Shown piece after piece: positions 49,410 through 60,661 of a DNA stretch of 64,000 nucleotides. Every line of letters begins with the position of its first letter. The first letter of the stretch is position 1. The notes below the pieces were generated by a model, which worked only from the letters and a program-made list of their open reading frames with translations, did no database searches and had not been told where the DNA came from. The translations under genes were made by a program, and so were the position numbers. Origin of the DNA: Arenimonas donghaensis DSM 18148 = HO3-R19 (GTDB taxonomy: Bacteria > Pseudomonadota > Gammaproteobacteria > Xanthomonadales > Xanthomonadaceae); contig NZ_AVCJ01000043.1 in assembly GCF_000743535.1 (NCBI RefSeq), positions 62,001-126,000 on the forward strand. Reading direction: 5' to 3'.

Positions 49410-49441
49410 AAGCTTCGCGCCTGAAGGCGCTCCTACAGGGG
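49410..49441 (-). repeat. B-type REP, inverted copy
   Basis: Exact 32-bp reverse complement of 48862-48893. It lies 30 bp downstream of the ribD stop and may help terminate ribD transcripts. Confidence 0.8.
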
Positions 49442-49471
49442 CCAGGCGTCCGGGGTCCGGAGGTCCGGGGG

Positions 49472-50551
49472 TCAGGGGCCGAGGAGGAGGCGGAGGTCGG
49501 GGCCGATCTGGCGGGTTTCGAGCAGGCGCAGGCCGATGCGGTCGGCCATGGTGGCGGGCGTCACGCCGGCGAGCAGTGGGCGGCCGCGGTCGCCGAGCAA
49601 CACCGGCGCGACGTAGAGCAGCAGCTCGTCGACGAGGCCGGCGGCCACCAGCGCACCCGCCAGCGTGGCACCGGATTCGACCTGCAGTTCGTTGACGCCG
49701 CGCTGGCCCAACTGCGACAGCACCGCGCCCAGGTCCAGCCCCGCGCCGGCGCGGCGCACCGCGAAGGCGTCCACGTTGTCGCCGTAGTCGGGCACCACGT
49801 CGTCGCCGTGCACCGCCAGCGTCGGCGCGGCCTCGTCGGTCAACAGGCCGGAGGCGGCGGGCAGCCGGCCGCGTTCGTCCAGGACCACCCGCAGCGGCGG
49901 CACGAAGGCCTCGTCGGTGGCCAGGCGCACCGTCAGCCGCGGGTCGTCGGCCAGCACCGTGCCGATGCCGGTCATGATGGCGCCCGAGCGGGCGCGCCAG
50001 CGCATCACGTCCGCGCGCGCGGCGTCGGAGGTGATCCACTTCGAGCTGCCGTCCTCGAGCGCGGTGCGCCCGTCCAGGCTCATGCCCAGCTTCACCCTCA
50101 CCCAGGGTCGCCCGCGTTCGATGCGGGAGAAAAAGCCGCGATTCTGGTGCCGCGCCGCGGCTTCCATCAGGCCATGTTCGACCGTGATGCCGGCCGCCGC
50201 CAGCTTGGCGAAGCCCTGCCCGGCCACCTGGTAGAAAGGATCGCGGCAGGCCGCGACCACGCGGGTCACGCCGGCCGCCACCAGCGCGTCGGCGCAGGGT
50301 GGCGTGCGGCCATGGTGGGCGCAGGGTTCGAGCGTGACGTAGGCGGTCGCACCGGCGGCGCGGCCCCCGGCGGCGCGCAGCGCCATCACTTCGGCATGGG
50401 GCTCGCCGGCGCGTTCGTGCCAGCCCTCGCCAAGCACGCGGCCGCCGTCGGCGATGACACAGCCGACCACCGGGTTGGGCTTGGTGGTGAACACGCCGCG
50501 TTCGGCCAGCTGCAGCGCGCGGGCCATGTGGGCGTGGTCGTGCGCGTTCAC
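49472..50551 (-). CDS. ribD: Bifunctional pyrimidine deaminase/reductase RibD
   Basis: Second and third steps of riboflavin synthesis (359 residues). The deaminase domain carries the zinc motif HAEVMAL and [11 protein letters not shown] (1-145). The reductase domain (146-359) has [46 protein letters not shown] and [11 protein letters not shown]. The GTG at 50551 overlaps the nrdR stop (GTGA); an ATG at 50526 is the alternative. The remaining rib genes lie beyond the 720-bp REP-containing gap. Confidence 0.95.
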   Translation of the reverse strand: MNAHDHAHMARALQLAERGVFTTKPNPVVGCVIADGGRVLGEGWHERAGEPHAEVMALRAAGGRAAGATAYVTLEPCAHHGRTPPCADALVAAGVTRVVAACRDPFYQVAGQGFAKLAAAGITVEHGLMEAAARHQNRGFFSRIERGRPWVRVKLGMSLDGRTALEDGSSKWITSDAARADVMRWRARSGAIMTGIGTVLADDPRLTVRLATDEAFVPPLRVVLDERGRLPAASGLLTDEAAPTLAVHGDDVVPDYGDNVDAFAVRRAGAGLDLGAVLSQLGQRGVNELQVESGATLAGALVAAGLVDELLLYVAPVLLGDRGRPLLAGVTPATMADRIGLRLLETRQIGPDLRLLLGP

Positions 50552-51063
50552 TTCTTGGCCTTGTCCGTCGCCGCTTCCAGCAAGGGCAACTGCAGGCCCT
50601 CGAGGCCCGGCAGGTCGCGTTCGAGCCGCTCGATCTCCTCGCGGAAGGCCTGCACGTCCTCGAACTTGCGGTACACCGAGGCGAAGCGCACGTAGGCCAC
50701 CTGGTCGAGCTTCTTGAGCTCGGCCATCACGAACTCGCCGACGCGCAGCGACGGCAGCTCGCGTTCGCCGCTCAGGCGCAGGGCATGGATGACGCCGCGC
50801 ACCGCGAGGTCGATTTCCTCGGCCGACACCGGCCGCTTCTGCAGCGCCCGGTCGAAGCTGACCCGCAGCTTGCGCTCGTCGAAGGCTTCGCGCCGGCCGT
50901 CGCTCTTGACGATGGCCGGCAGCTTGAGCTCGGCGGTCTCGAAGGTGTTGAAACGTTCGTTGCAGGCCTCGCACTCGCGGCGACGGCGGATCGTGCTGCC
51001 GTCGTCGGACACGCGTGAGTCGATCACGCGGGTGTCGCTGTGCTGGCAGAAGGGGCAATGCAT
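50548..51063 (-). CDS. nrdR: Transcriptional repressor NrdR
   Basis: Represses ribonucleotide reductase genes in response to ATP/dATP (171 residues). The zinc ribbon has CPFC...CEAC (residues 3-6 and 31-34) with RRRREC, followed by the ATP-cone ([22 protein letters not shown]). It lies between glyA and ribD as in many gammaproteobacteria. Confidence 0.97.
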   Translation of the reverse strand: MHCPFCQHSDTRVIDSRVSDDGSTIRRRRECEACNERFNTFETAELKLPAIVKSDGRREAFDERKLRVSFDRALQKRPVSAEEIDLAVRGVIHALRLSGERELPSLRVGEFVMAELKKLDQVAYVRFASVYRKFEDVQAFREEIERLERDLPGLEGLQLPLLEAATDKAKK

Positions 51064-51073
51064 CCGGGTGGGT

Positions 51074-52324
51074 TTATCCGTAGACCGGGAAGGCCCGGCA
51101 CTGCTTGGTGACGTTGTCGCGCACGCCGGCGATGACGTTGTCGTCGGTGGGCGCGTCGAGCACGTCGCACATCCAGTTCGCCAGCGCCACGCACTCGGCT
51201 TCCTTGTAGCCCCGCGTGGTGACCGCCGGGGTGCCGATGCGCAGGCCCGAGGTGACGAAGGGCGAACGCGGGTCGCCCGGCACGGCGTTCTTGTTGACGG
51301 TGATGTGGGCAGCGCCCAGTGCGGCCTCGGCGTCCTTGCCGGTGACGTCGCGGCCGATCAGGTCGATCAGCATCAGGTGGTTTTCGGTGCCGCCGGAGAC
51401 GATCTTGTAACCACGCGCCATCATCGTTTTGGCCATGGCTTGGGCGTTCCTGACGACCTGCTGCTGGTAGTCCTTGAAGCCGGGCTCGAGCGCTTCCTTG
51501 AAGGCCACCGCCTTGGCGGCGATGACGTGCATCAGCGGGCCGCCCTGGGTGCCGGGGAACACCAGCGACTGGAATTTCTTCTCCAGCGCTTCGTTGGCCC
51601 GGGCCAGGATGATGCCGCCGCGCGGGCCGCGCAGGGTCTTGTGGGTCGTGGAGGTGACCACGTCGGCGTGCGGCAGCGGGTTCGGGTAGACGCCGGCGGC
51701 GACCAGGCCGGCCACGTGCGCCATGTCCACGAAGAAGAACGCGCCGACCGACTTGGCGATCTCGGCCATGCGCGCCCAGTCGATGACCTGGGAGTAGGCG
51801 CTGAAGCCGGCGACCAGCATCTTGGGCTGGTGCTCGGTGGCCAGGCGCTGGACTTCGTCGTAGTCGATCAGGCCCTGCTCGTCGACGCCGTACTGCACGG
51901 CGTTGAAGATCTTGCCGCTGAAGTTGACCTTGGCACCGTGGGTGAGGTGGCCGCCATGGGCCAGCGACATGCCCAGGATGGTGTCGCCCGGCCGCAGCAG
52001 CGCCAGGTAGACCGCGGCGTTGGCCTGCGAGCCCGAATGCGGCTGCACGTTGGCGTAGTGGGCGCCGAAGAGCTGCTTGACGCGTTCGAGCGCCAGCTTC
52101 TCGGCGATGTCCACGTATTCGCAGCCGCCGTAGTAGCGCTTGCCCGGGTAGCCTTCGGCGTACTTGTTGGTCAGCACGCTGCCCTGGGCCTCCAGCACGC
52201 GCGGGCTGGCGTAGTTTTCCGAGGCGATCAGTTCGACGTGGTCCTCCTGGCGCTGGGCTTCCTGGGCGATGGCCCGGGCCAGGTCGTCGTCGTAACCAGC
52301 GATCTGCATGTCCTTGGCAAACAT
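51074..52324 (-). CDS. glyA: Serine hydroxymethyltransferase
   Basis: PLP enzyme interconverting serine and glycine and charging tetrahydrofolate with C1 units (416 residues). [49 protein letters not shown] and the PLP-lysine block [13 protein letters not shown] are intact. The ATG at 52324 is the conserved start. It heads the glyA-nrdR-ribD unit. Confidence 0.98.
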   Translation of the reverse strand: MFAKDMQIAGYDDDLARAIAQEAQRQEDHVELIASENYASPRVLEAQGSVLTNKYAEGYPGKRYYGGCEYVDIAEKLALERVKQLFGAHYANVQPHSGSQANAAVYLALLRPGDTILGMSLAHGGHLTHGAKVNFSGKIFNAVQYGVDEQGLIDYDEVQRLATEHQPKMLVAGFSAYSQVIDWARMAEIAKSVGAFFFVDMAHVAGLVAAGVYPNPLPHADVVTSTTHKTLRGPRGGIILARANEALEKKFQSLVFPGTQGGPLMHVIAAKAVAFKEALEPGFKDYQQQVVRNAQAMAKTMMARGYKIVSGGTENHLMLIDLIGRDVTGKDAEAALGAAHITVNKNAVPGDPRSPFVTSGLRIGTPAVTTRGYKEAECVALANWMCDVLDAPTDDNVIAGVRDNVTKQCRAFPVYG

Positions 52325-52429
52325 CGGGGCGCGCTTCCTTGAATGGCTTTCAAGCGCGAAATTGTAGCCCCGACAGGGGTTTGCGGCCAGCGCCGGGCCC
52401 ATCGGGCGGCCCGGCGCCGGCCCCGGCCC

Positions 52430-53746
52430 TCAGGCGCGGCCCAGGCGGTGCCAATCCACCCGCCGGGTCAGCGCCATGACGCTCGCCAGGGCCGCGAACA
52501 GCACCCCGCTGCCGACCAGCAGGGCATGGTCCTCGGAGCGCAGAAGCAGGTACAGCAGGCCATACAGGCCGGCCAGGCCCAGGCCGAAGCCGATTCCCCG
52601 GCCCCGGCCGCCCAGCACCCCGGCCAGGTAGTAGCCCAGCAGGGTCGAACAGGCCAGCGCCGCCGCCGCATAGGCCGGGCCGAAGCCCACGTGTTCGGAC
52701 AGCGACAGCAGCAGCAGGTAGAACATCGCCATCGCCAGCCCGGTGAGGCCGTACTGGACGAAGTGCACCGGCCGCTCGGCCAGCGCCTCGACCAGGAAAA
52801 CCGCGCCGAACACCAGGCCCAGGAACAGCAGCGCGTACTTCATCGCCCGTTCGGTCATCAGGTAGCGGTCCACCGGCTCGACCAGCCGCAGCCCGAAGGC
52901 GCCCTCGAAAACGCCGCTGCAGGCGCCGTCCGTCGGCCCGCAGTCGGCCAGCGCCTGCGAAACCCGGCTCGACAGCCGCGACACCGCCCAGCGGGCGCTG
53001 AAGCCGGCTTCGCCGACTTCGCGCTGGTCCGGCAGGTGGTGGCCTTCGAAGCCCGGATGCGGCCAGTCGCCGGCCAGGCGGATGCTGTTCTCGTCGCCCA
53101 CCGGCGCCCAGGCCAGCGAACCGGTGCCCGCGAGCGCCAGGTCCACCGCGAACGGCAATTCGCCGTCCAGCGCCGCCAGCGGCACCGGCACGTGCAGGCC
53201 CTCGCCCAGCCAGGCCACCCGCGAGCCGGGTTCGACGGTGGCGGCCCGGCCGGCCAGCGTCACGCCGATGCGGCGCACGCCGCGGTTGTCGCCCAGCCCC
53301 AGGACCAGCCAGGCGCGGCGGGGTCGCAGCTCACCGACGTCCACCGGCGGCGCCACGTGCCGGAACCGGCCGGTGATCTGCTGGGAGGCCAGGTACACCG
53401 GCACGCTGAACAGGCTGCGTCCGCGCTTCTCAGTGGTAAGGCTGGCCTCGATGTCCAGGGATTCGGGGCCGACCAGGTAATGGACGGGCTGCAGCGATTC
53501 CTCGGTTTCCTCGCTCATCTGGCCGCCGCGGTTCACCACCCGGCGTCGTTCGGTCCGGTGTTCGGCCTCCACCAGCAGCAGCGGCCCCACCAGGGCCTGT
53601 TCGCCGGCGGTGGCGCGGGCGATCTCGGCGGCGACTTCGCGACCGCGCTGCTGGCGCTCCGACACCAGGCCGTCGAGCAGGGCCAGCGGCAGCAGCAGCA
53701 ATACAAGCAGCAGCCCGACCAGGGCCAGTTTCCATCCGATGCGCAT
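52430..53746 (-). CDS. creD: Inner-membrane protein CreD
   Basis: A 438-residue CreD-family protein. An N-terminal membrane segment (about 5-26) precedes a large periplasmic domain (to about 290), then five to six closely packed hydrophobic segments. Conserved pieces include GPLLLVEAEHRTE, YLASQQITGRF, GFSARWAVSRLSS and RAMKYALLFLGLVF. In E. coli CreD is controlled by CreBC and linked to envelope integrity; no creB or creC gene is adjacent here. The 232-bp gap to divergent ettA holds regulatory sequence. Confidence 0.9.
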   Translation of the reverse strand: MRIGWKLALVGLLLVLLLLPLALLDGLVSERQQRGREVAAEIARATAGEQALVGPLLLVEAEHRTERRRVVNRGGQMSEETEESLQPVHYLVGPESLDIEASLTTEKRGRSLFSVPVYLASQQITGRFRHVAPPVDVGELRPRRAWLVLGLGDNRGVRRIGVTLAGRAATVEPGSRVAWLGEGLHVPVPLAALDGELPFAVDLALAGTGSLAWAPVGDENSIRLAGDWPHPGFEGHHLPDQREVGEAGFSARWAVSRLSSRVSQALADCGPTDGACSGVFEGAFGLRLVEPVDRYLMTERAMKYALLFLGLVFGAVFLVEALAERPVHFVQYGLTGLAMAMFYLLLLSLSEHVGFGPAYAAAALACSTLLGYYLAGVLGGRGRGIGFGLGLAGLYGLLYLLLRSEDHALLVGSGVLFAALASVMALTRRVDWHRLGRA

Positions 53747-53844
53747 GGCGCGATCCCCCGTTTGATGCCGCCCAGTGCGGCCAAGGGCATGGGAACAGGC
53801 GGATCGGGCGCTGCAACGGCAGCGAAATGGCAAAACGCGGGCAG

Positions 53845-53873
53845 TTCAGGCCAGGCGCCGTTTCAGCGATAAT
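53845..53873 (+). promoter_or_regulatory. Candidate promoter of ettA
   Basis: TTCAGG (-35, 53845-53850) and GATAAT (-10, 53868-53873) are 17 bp apart. The -10 is good, the -35 weak. The leader would be about 100 nt. Confidence 0.4.
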
Positions 53874-53978
53874 GGCGCACCCTCCGATCGACGGACCGGC
53901 CGCGCCCACAGGCGTGGCCCCACCCCCGCCCGGCTCCGCGCCAAGCGCGCGCCGGCGGGCTTTGTACCGGGAAACCCC

Positions 53979-55635
<1,657 letters not shown>

Positions 55636-55643
<8 letters not shown>

Positions 55644-56571
55644 CCTGGCGACCCGTCGCAGACGTCGGCACGGTCCAGACCGGCTTGCTGCCGACGTATT
55701 CGAGCAGGAAATCGATGAATATCCTGACCTTCGCGGTCAGGACGTTGGCTTTGGGATAAACGAGCCAGAGCGCGGCCTGCGTGTCGACCGTGAAGTCCGG
55801 CAGTACGCGCACCAGCGAGCCGTCGAGCAATTCGGCGTGCACGCTCCACAGCGAATTCACCGAGATGCCCGCCCCGGCCAGCGTGGCGACCTTCTGGCTC
55901 AGGCCGTCGTCCATGACCAGGCGGCAGCCGGCCCCACGTGGATTGAATTGCCCGGCTGCGCCGCCGGGACCGCGTAGCGGCAGGGCCACCGGCTCCTTGA
56001 AGGCGATCAACTGGTGGCCGGCCAGATCATCGGGGTGGCCCGGCACGCCGTGGCGTCGCAGGTAACCGGGCGACGCGCACAGGATACGGGTGTCGTCGGC
56101 CAGCTTGCGCGCCTTCAGGCTGGTGTCGGCGAGCGCCGAGTTGCGCAGGGCCAGGTCGAAGCTGCCCTGGATCAGGTCGAAGGGCATGTCGGTCAGCCTC
56201 AGGTCCAGGCTGATGCCCGGATGCAATGCCAGGAAGGTCGGAAGCACCGGCGCGATGTACAGCTGCGCGAACGTGCTGGGCGCCGTGAACCTGAGCGTGC
56301 CCGACGCGGTCAGGTGGCCATGGCCCAGCGCGGCCAGCGCCGCGTTTTCCTGGGCCAGGATCTCCCGCGCGTAGGGCAGGAATTCCGCGCCTTCCAGCGA
56401 AAGCGTCACCTTCCGGGTGGAGCGCTTGAGCAGGTCCGCGCCCAGCGCCTTTTCCAGCTTGGCCAGGCGCGCGCTCGCCACTGCCGGCGCCATGCCCAGT
56501 TCGCGCCCTGCCGCGCTGATGTTGAGCTTGTCCGCCGCAAGCACGAAGAGCCGGATGCTTTCGGTATCCAT
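55636..56571 (-). CDS. LysR-family transcriptional regulator
   Basis: A 311-residue LTTR with an N-terminal winged helix (residues 1-60; RLFVLAADKLNISAAGRELGMAPAVAS) and a C-terminal effector-binding domain (about 90-295; GTLRFTAPSTFAQLYIAPVLPTFL). It closely resembles regulators divergent from oxidoreductases in Proteobacteria. It is divergent from the quinone-oxidoreductase/SDR pair, which it probably controls together with its own promoter. Confidence 0.92.
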
Positions 56572-56590
56572 GGCTTTATATCCATTTTCC

Positions 56591-56608
56591 GAATTATCGA
56601 ATCAATTC
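56591..56608. promoter_or_regulatory. Candidate LysR-type operator
   Basis: GAATT-N8-AATTC inverted repeat in the AT-rich 114-bp divergent region between the LysR gene and the oxidoreductase. A second dyad, CCTTA-N3-TAAGG, lies at 56636-56648. Either could be the regulator's site; the spacing is not the canonical T-N11-A. Confidence 0.4.
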
Positions 56609-56685
56609 TAGGTGCTTTTTACCGCTTTTGTGGGTCCTTATCGTAAGGCGACGGTCGAACTGACCCCCACCCCAGGAGAACCCAG

Positions 56686-57678
56686 ATGAAAGCCATGGTC
56701 CTCGATGCCTACGGTGCCGACACCCGATTCAAGGCCGCCGAACTGCCCCAGCCGGCTCCCGCGGCCGGCCACGTGCGGGTGCGCGTCGCCGCCACCAGCA
56801 TCAACACCGTCGACACGATGATTCGTGCCATGGGCACCCAGCTGCCGTTCGCACCGGCCCTGCCCGCGGTGCTCGGCATGGACTTCGCGGGCACCGTCGA
56901 GGCGGTGGGTGAAGGCGTCGTCGATTACGTTCCCGGCGACGAGGTATACGGCTGCGCCGGCGGCCTGGCCGACCTGCAGGGCGCACTGGCGGAAGCCATG
57001 GTGGCCGATACCCGGCTCATCGCCCGCAAGCCTGCCTCGCTTTCGATGCGTGAGGCTGCGGCACTTCCGCTGGTGGCTATCACGGCCTGGGAAGGGCTGC
57101 AGCGCACCGGCATCCGCGCCGGCCAGAAGGTGCTGGTGCACGGGGGCGCAGGCGGCGTCGGCCATGTCGCTGTTCAACTCGCGCGCCATGCCGGCGCCGA
57201 GGTCTATGCCACTGGTGGCGGCGAAGAACAGGCCGCGATAATCCGATCCTACGGCGCCACCCCGATCGACTACCTCAGGGAACCGGTGGCGGACTATGTC
57301 GCGCGGCATACCGGCGGCGCCGGCTTCGACGTGGTCTTCGACTCGGTGGGCGGCGCGAATCTCGCGAACTCCTTCGAAGCGGCGGCCCTGAATGGCCAGG
57401 TCGCCACCACCGTGTCCCTGCTCGAGCTGGACCTGGCACCGGCCCACTTCAAGGGGCTGTCGTTGCACGTGGTGTTCATGCTCATCCCGATGCTCCACGA
57501 CCGGCATCGGGAATCGCATGGCGAGATCCTGGGCAAGCTCGCCGCCATCATCGACGCCGGTGGACTCAAGCCCTTGCTGGACCCGCAGCGATTCGCCTTC
57601 GAAGAGGTGGGCGCCGCCTACGACCGGCTGGGCAGCGGCCAGGCGATCGGCAAGGTCGTGGTGGAGGTGCAGGCCTGA
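56686..57678 (+). CDS. Zinc-independent quinone oxidoreductase-like MDR protein
   Basis: A 330-residue medium-chain dehydrogenase/reductase of the quinone oxidoreductase type. The catalytic fold starts VRVAATSINTVDTMIRAMG, the Rossmann motif is VLVHGGAGGVGHVAVQLARHAG, and the structural/catalytic zinc cysteines are absent. Likely NADPH-dependent reduction of quinones or reactive enones. A good AGGAGA site precedes the ATG. Its stop overlaps the SDR start (TGATG). Confidence 0.9.
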   Translation: MKAMVLDAYGADTRFKAAELPQPAPAAGHVRVRVAATSINTVDTMIRAMGTQLPFAPALPAVLGMDFAGTVEAVGEGVVDYVPGDEVYGCAGGLADLQGALAEAMVADTRLIARKPASLSMREAAALPLVAITAWEGLQRTGIRAGQKVLVHGGAGGVGHVAVQLARHAGAEVYATGGGEEQAAIIRSYGATPIDYLREPVADYVARHTGGAGFDVVFDSVGGANLANSFEAAALNGQVATTVSLLELDLAPAHFKGLSLHVVFMLIPMLHDRHRESHGEILGKLAAIIDAGGLKPLLDPQRFAFEEVGAAYDRLGSGQAIGKVVVEVQA

Positions 57679-58493
57679 TGGCGCGGACGATACTCGTCAC
57701 CGGTTCCACCGATGGCATCGGCCTTGAGACCGCCCGGCAGCTGGTGTCCCGCGGCCATGAAGTGCTGCTGCACGGCCGCGACGCCGGGAAGTTGGCGTCG
57801 GCGCGGACGATGCTGTCGTCCCTGCCCGGCGCCGGCCGGATCGGGACTTTCCTTGCAGACCTTTCGCGGCTCGACGCGGTCGAAGAGCTGGCGACCGAGG
57901 TCGCCGCACGGCATGAGCGACTCGATGTACTGGTCAACAATGCCGGAGTCCTGCGCACGCCGTCGCCGCGTACCGACGCGGGGCTGGACGTACGCTTTGT
58001 CGTCAACACGATTGCGCCCTGGCTGCTGACCCGCCGCCTGCTGCCACTGCTGGGCAACGGCGGCCGGGTGGTCAACCTGTCTTCGGCCGCCCAGGCGCGC
58101 GTCGATCCGGCGGCACTCGCCGGCAATGTCCGGCTGGACGACATGGCCGCTTATGCACAAAGCAAGTTGGCGCTGACACAGTGGTCGCGGCACCTGGCCC
58201 TGTCGCTCGGCAAGGCGGGGCCGGTGGTCGTTGCCGTCAACCCTGGCTCGATGCTTGGCAGCAAGATGGTCCGGGAAGGCTTCGGCGTGGAAGGTGGCGA
58301 CCTGCGCACCGGCGCCGACGTCCTGGTGCGTGCGGCCCTGTCGGACGAGTTCGCGGAAGCGAACGGCCTGTACTTCGACAACGATTCCGGCTGCTTCGCG
58401 CCACCCCACCCGGACGCCCTGGATACGCTGCGATGCCGCGAACTGGTCGCGGCGATGGAAGGCTTGATCGGGGGCCCGGACCAGGGGCGGTAA
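57678..58493 (+). CDS. Short-chain dehydrogenase/reductase
   Basis: A 271-residue classical SDR. Cofactor motif TGSTDGIGLETA (about 7-18), VLVNNAGVLR, and the catalytic Tyr-Lys pair in AYAQSKLALTQW with the upstream serine (VNLSSAAQA). Substrate unknown. Coupled to the quinone oxidoreductase gene by a 1-nt overlap and probably controlled by the divergent LysR protein. Confidence 0.9.
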   Translation: MARTILVTGSTDGIGLETARQLVSRGHEVLLHGRDAGKLASARTMLSSLPGAGRIGTFLADLSRLDAVEELATEVAARHERLDVLVNNAGVLRTPSPRTDAGLDVRFVVNTIAPWLLTRRLLPLLGNGGRVVNLSSAAQARVDPAALAGNVRLDDMAAYAQSKLALTQWSRHLALSLGKAGPVVVAVNPGSMLGSKMVREGFGVEGGDLRTGADVLVRAALSDEFAEANGLYFDNDSGCFAPPHPDALDTLRCRELVAAMEGLIGGPDQGR

Positions 58494-58548
58494 TCGCGGC
58501 AGTTCGACCACGACGCGCACACGGAGATGCAGCAGGGCAGCCAATGCA

Positions 58549-58572
58549 GAAGGCCCGCTCGCGCGGGCCTTC
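58549..58572. terminator. Bidirectional hairpin between SDR and S8 protease genes
   Basis: A perfect 10-bp GC-rich stem (GAAGGCCCGC/GCGGGCCTTC) with a 4-nt loop lies between two convergent genes. No long T-run is present. Confidence 0.55.
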
Positions 58573-58597
58573 CGTGGAACGAATCGCCGTTGGTGAC

Positions 58598-60457
58598 TCA
58601 GTACGCGACGATGATGCTCGCCGAGCAGGTGGCGGTACCGGCATTGCACACCTGGTAGCTCGCGGAGGTGGCGCCCAGGTTCTCGCTGAAGCGACCGGAA
58701 TTGCTTTCGGTGGCGATCTTGCTGCCATTCCGGAAGATGTCCACCGTCGCGCCACCGCCGTTCCAGGACAGGCTGTAGTTGTAGTTCTTGCCGCGCTTGC
58801 TGACCGAGCCGCTGAGATCGCTCGGGGCGCCCGCGGGCGGCGGCGGCTCGCTCCCACCACCACAACCGTTCGCGGCCAGGAAGTCGCTTGCCGCCTTGGC
58901 CTTGACGATGCCGTAGCCGAAGTAGACGTCGGTGCCCGCCGCGCCCGCGTCCGCGGCCGTGGCCTTGAGGGCGTCGCGGATCTGCGTGCCGGTGCAGGTC
59001 GGGTGATTCGACCACACCAGCGCCGCGACGCCGGACACGCCCGGCGTGGCCATCGAGGTGCCGCTCATGTAGCCGTAGTCACTGGCACCGATGCTGATCG
59101 AGGCGGAGGCCGAACCCACCAGCGAGCCGCGGTCCTCGAGCGCGGCGCCCACCGCCGGGATCGAGGTGGTGTTGGCGGTGCCGAGCGTTCCGTACAGCAT
59201 GCCCGCCTCGTTGTTGATGACGATTGCGCCGATGCCGCCGGAGTTCTGGCAGTTCTTCACCTTGTCGTGGAAGGAGATCACGCCGCGGTCGATCACGCAG
59301 ATCCGGCCGGCCGCGCCGGCGGCCGTCGACTCCGCGGTGCCCATGAAGAAGGTGGCGCCGGAGGCGGAGCCGACGTTTTCCATGGCCGACGAGGCAAACC
59401 CGCTGCCGTCGGCCTCGAGCGTGGAGAGCGTGGCGCCACCGGCCGGATAGGTGGAGAGCGTGTCCACGCCGCCGGCCGTCGCTTCCACGCAGTAGCCGTC
59501 GTGGGTCTCGGTGCTGGCGTTGCGGCCGCGCCCCGTCGTGACCGTGCAGGACGGGAACTGCGAGAAGTCCGCGATCTGGTTGTTGGCGTCGTTCGCGCCG
59601 ATCATCATCACCGACTTGTAGCCGGCCGGATAGGAACGAACGCTGTTGCCGTCGTTGCCCGCCGCGGCAATGACCAGGCCGCCATTGGCCGTGAACTGGT
59701 CGAACGCCGTCTGCTCGGTGCTGTTGGCGCCGCCACCGCCCAGGCTCATGGAGATGATCTTCGCGCCGGCCTGCGAACACTTCGACGCCGCGTTGGCCAG
59801 GTCGGAGGAATAGCCCCAGCCCGCCTCGTTGAAGACCTTGACGATATGCAGCGGATTGCCGGGCGCCATGCCGACCACGCCGAAGCCGTTGTCGAGCGCC
59901 GCGATGGTGCCGGCGACGTGGGTGCCGTGCGGGCCGCCGTCCTGGAACCAGTTGCCGGTGCCGCTGTCGTTGCTGCCGGTGATGTTGCTGTCCGAGAAGT
60001 CCATGTTCGGACCGCCCGTCTCGCCCTGGCCCGAATAAGCCAGGCCGGAATCGATGACGCAGACCTTCTTGGCGCCCGCCAGGTTCAGCGCGACCTGGTT
60101 GGCCTGCGACTGGTAGATCGCGTAGGGAGTGAGCTGGGACGTCGTCGGGTCACCGGCGTCGTCGTTGTACAGGGCCATCAGGTAACGCGGGTGGTCCTGT
60201 TCGACGTATTCGATGTTCGGGTTGTTCTGCAGGCCATTGAGCGCGGCCGCGGGAACCGAAACGGCCATCGCGTTCATGCCCGAAATCTGCAACTTGACGC
60301 TGCCGCCGGAGGCGCGGACGGCGTTCTCGACGTTGCCGCGGGCGCCATCCTTGAACTTGACGATGTAGCGATCGGCGTCCGGCTGGGCAGCCAGGGCCGC
60401 GCCCGAGAACGCGATTGCAACGGCAGTGCAGAGCAGATTGCGGGTCAGCTTGTTCAC
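58598..60457 (-). CDS. Secreted S8 subtilisin-family serine protease with PA-like insertion
   Basis: A 619-residue preproprotease. A signal peptide (1-23, ...GAALAAQP) and an I9 inhibitor propeptide (about 28-92, DRYIVKFKDGARGN...EYVEQDHPR) precede the catalytic domain. The triad is visible: Asp in VCVIDSGLA (about 133), His in GPHGTHVAGTI (about 180), Ser in GTSMATPGVSG (about 468). A PA-like segment (about 370-420, ICVIDRGVISFHDKVKNCQ) is inserted between His and Ser. A Pro-rich linker joins a small C-terminal beta domain with two cysteines (VCNAGTATCS), possibly secretion-related. The GTG at 60457 has GGAGG upstream. Probably exported to the medium for protein degradation. Confidence 0.93.
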   Translation of the reverse strand: MNKLTRNLLCTAVAIAFSGAALAAQPDADRYIVKFKDGARGNVENAVRASGGSVKLQISGMNAMAVSVPAAALNGLQNNPNIEYVEQDHPRYLMALYNDDAGDPTTSQLTPYAIYQSQANQVALNLAGAKKVCVIDSGLAYSGQGETGGPNMDFSDSNITGSNDSGTGNWFQDGGPHGTHVAGTIAALDNGFGVVGMAPGNPLHIVKVFNEAGWGYSSDLANAASKCSQAGAKIISMSLGGGGANSTEQTAFDQFTANGGLVIAAAGNDGNSVRSYPAGYKSVMMIGANDANNQIADFSQFPSCTVTTGRGRNASTETHDGYCVEATAGGVDTLSTYPAGGATLSTLEADGSGFASSAMENVGSASGATFFMGTAESTAAGAAGRICVIDRGVISFHDKVKNCQNSGGIGAIVINNEAGMLYGTLGTANTTSIPAVGAALEDRGSLVGSASASISIGASDYGYMSGTSMATPGVSGVAALVWSNHPTCTGTQIRDALKATAADAGAAGTDVYFGYGIVKAKAASDFLAANGCGGGSEPPPPAGAPSDLSGSVSKRGKNYNYSLSWNGGGATVDIFRNGSKIATESNSGRFSENLGATSASYQVCNAGTATCSASIIVAY

Positions 60458-60590
60458 GAAGGTCCTCCACTGGACAGGGACGCGGCGGGCACGAAAGTGT
60501 GCTGTCCGTCGCAAAGTAATCCGGAACCTAGCAGGATTTATCCGCCGTTCATATGGCGGGTGGCCGCTTTCACGCGGTATTAACGTTTTA

Positions 60591-60654
60591 GGGCTGACGT
60601 CCCTCCCACAGTGGCCCGATGAGGGATTCGCGCCTGAAGGCGCTCCTACAGGGG
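60591..60654 (-). repeat. B-type plus degenerate A-type REP tandem
   Basis: Read on the minus strand, a B-type REP (60627-60654) precedes a decayed A-type REP (60591-60610, with a deletion in the palindrome) by 16 nt. It is the same module as at 48862-48924. It fills the 200-bp gap between the S8 protease and the radical SAM gene. Confidence 0.75.
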
Positions 60655-60661
60655 TTCGGGC

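Larger units (their letters stand above)
48862..49441. other. Gene-free composite element bounded by inverted REP repeats (ribE-ribD gap)
   Basis: A segment of about 580 bp with perfect 32-bp terminal inverted repeats (48862-48893 and 49410-49441), each containing TGTAGGAGCGCCTTCAGGCG. Inside are an A-type REP (48901-48924) and two large palindromes (48976-49110, 49249-49358). No credible reading frame, transposase or riboswitch is seen. It resembles a non-autonomous REP/MITE-like element that interrupts the rib operon, or a pair of structured RNAs flanked by REPs. Confidence 0.55.

Noticed and set aside
48750-49471. Possible FMN riboswitch upstream of ribE
   Set aside because: None of the conserved RFN-element blocks is visible; the region is explained by REP and palindrome sequences.
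49094-50695. Long plus-strand frame across the REP element and antisense to ribD
   Set aside because: Antisense shadow of RibD, extended through REP repeats; no family resemblance.
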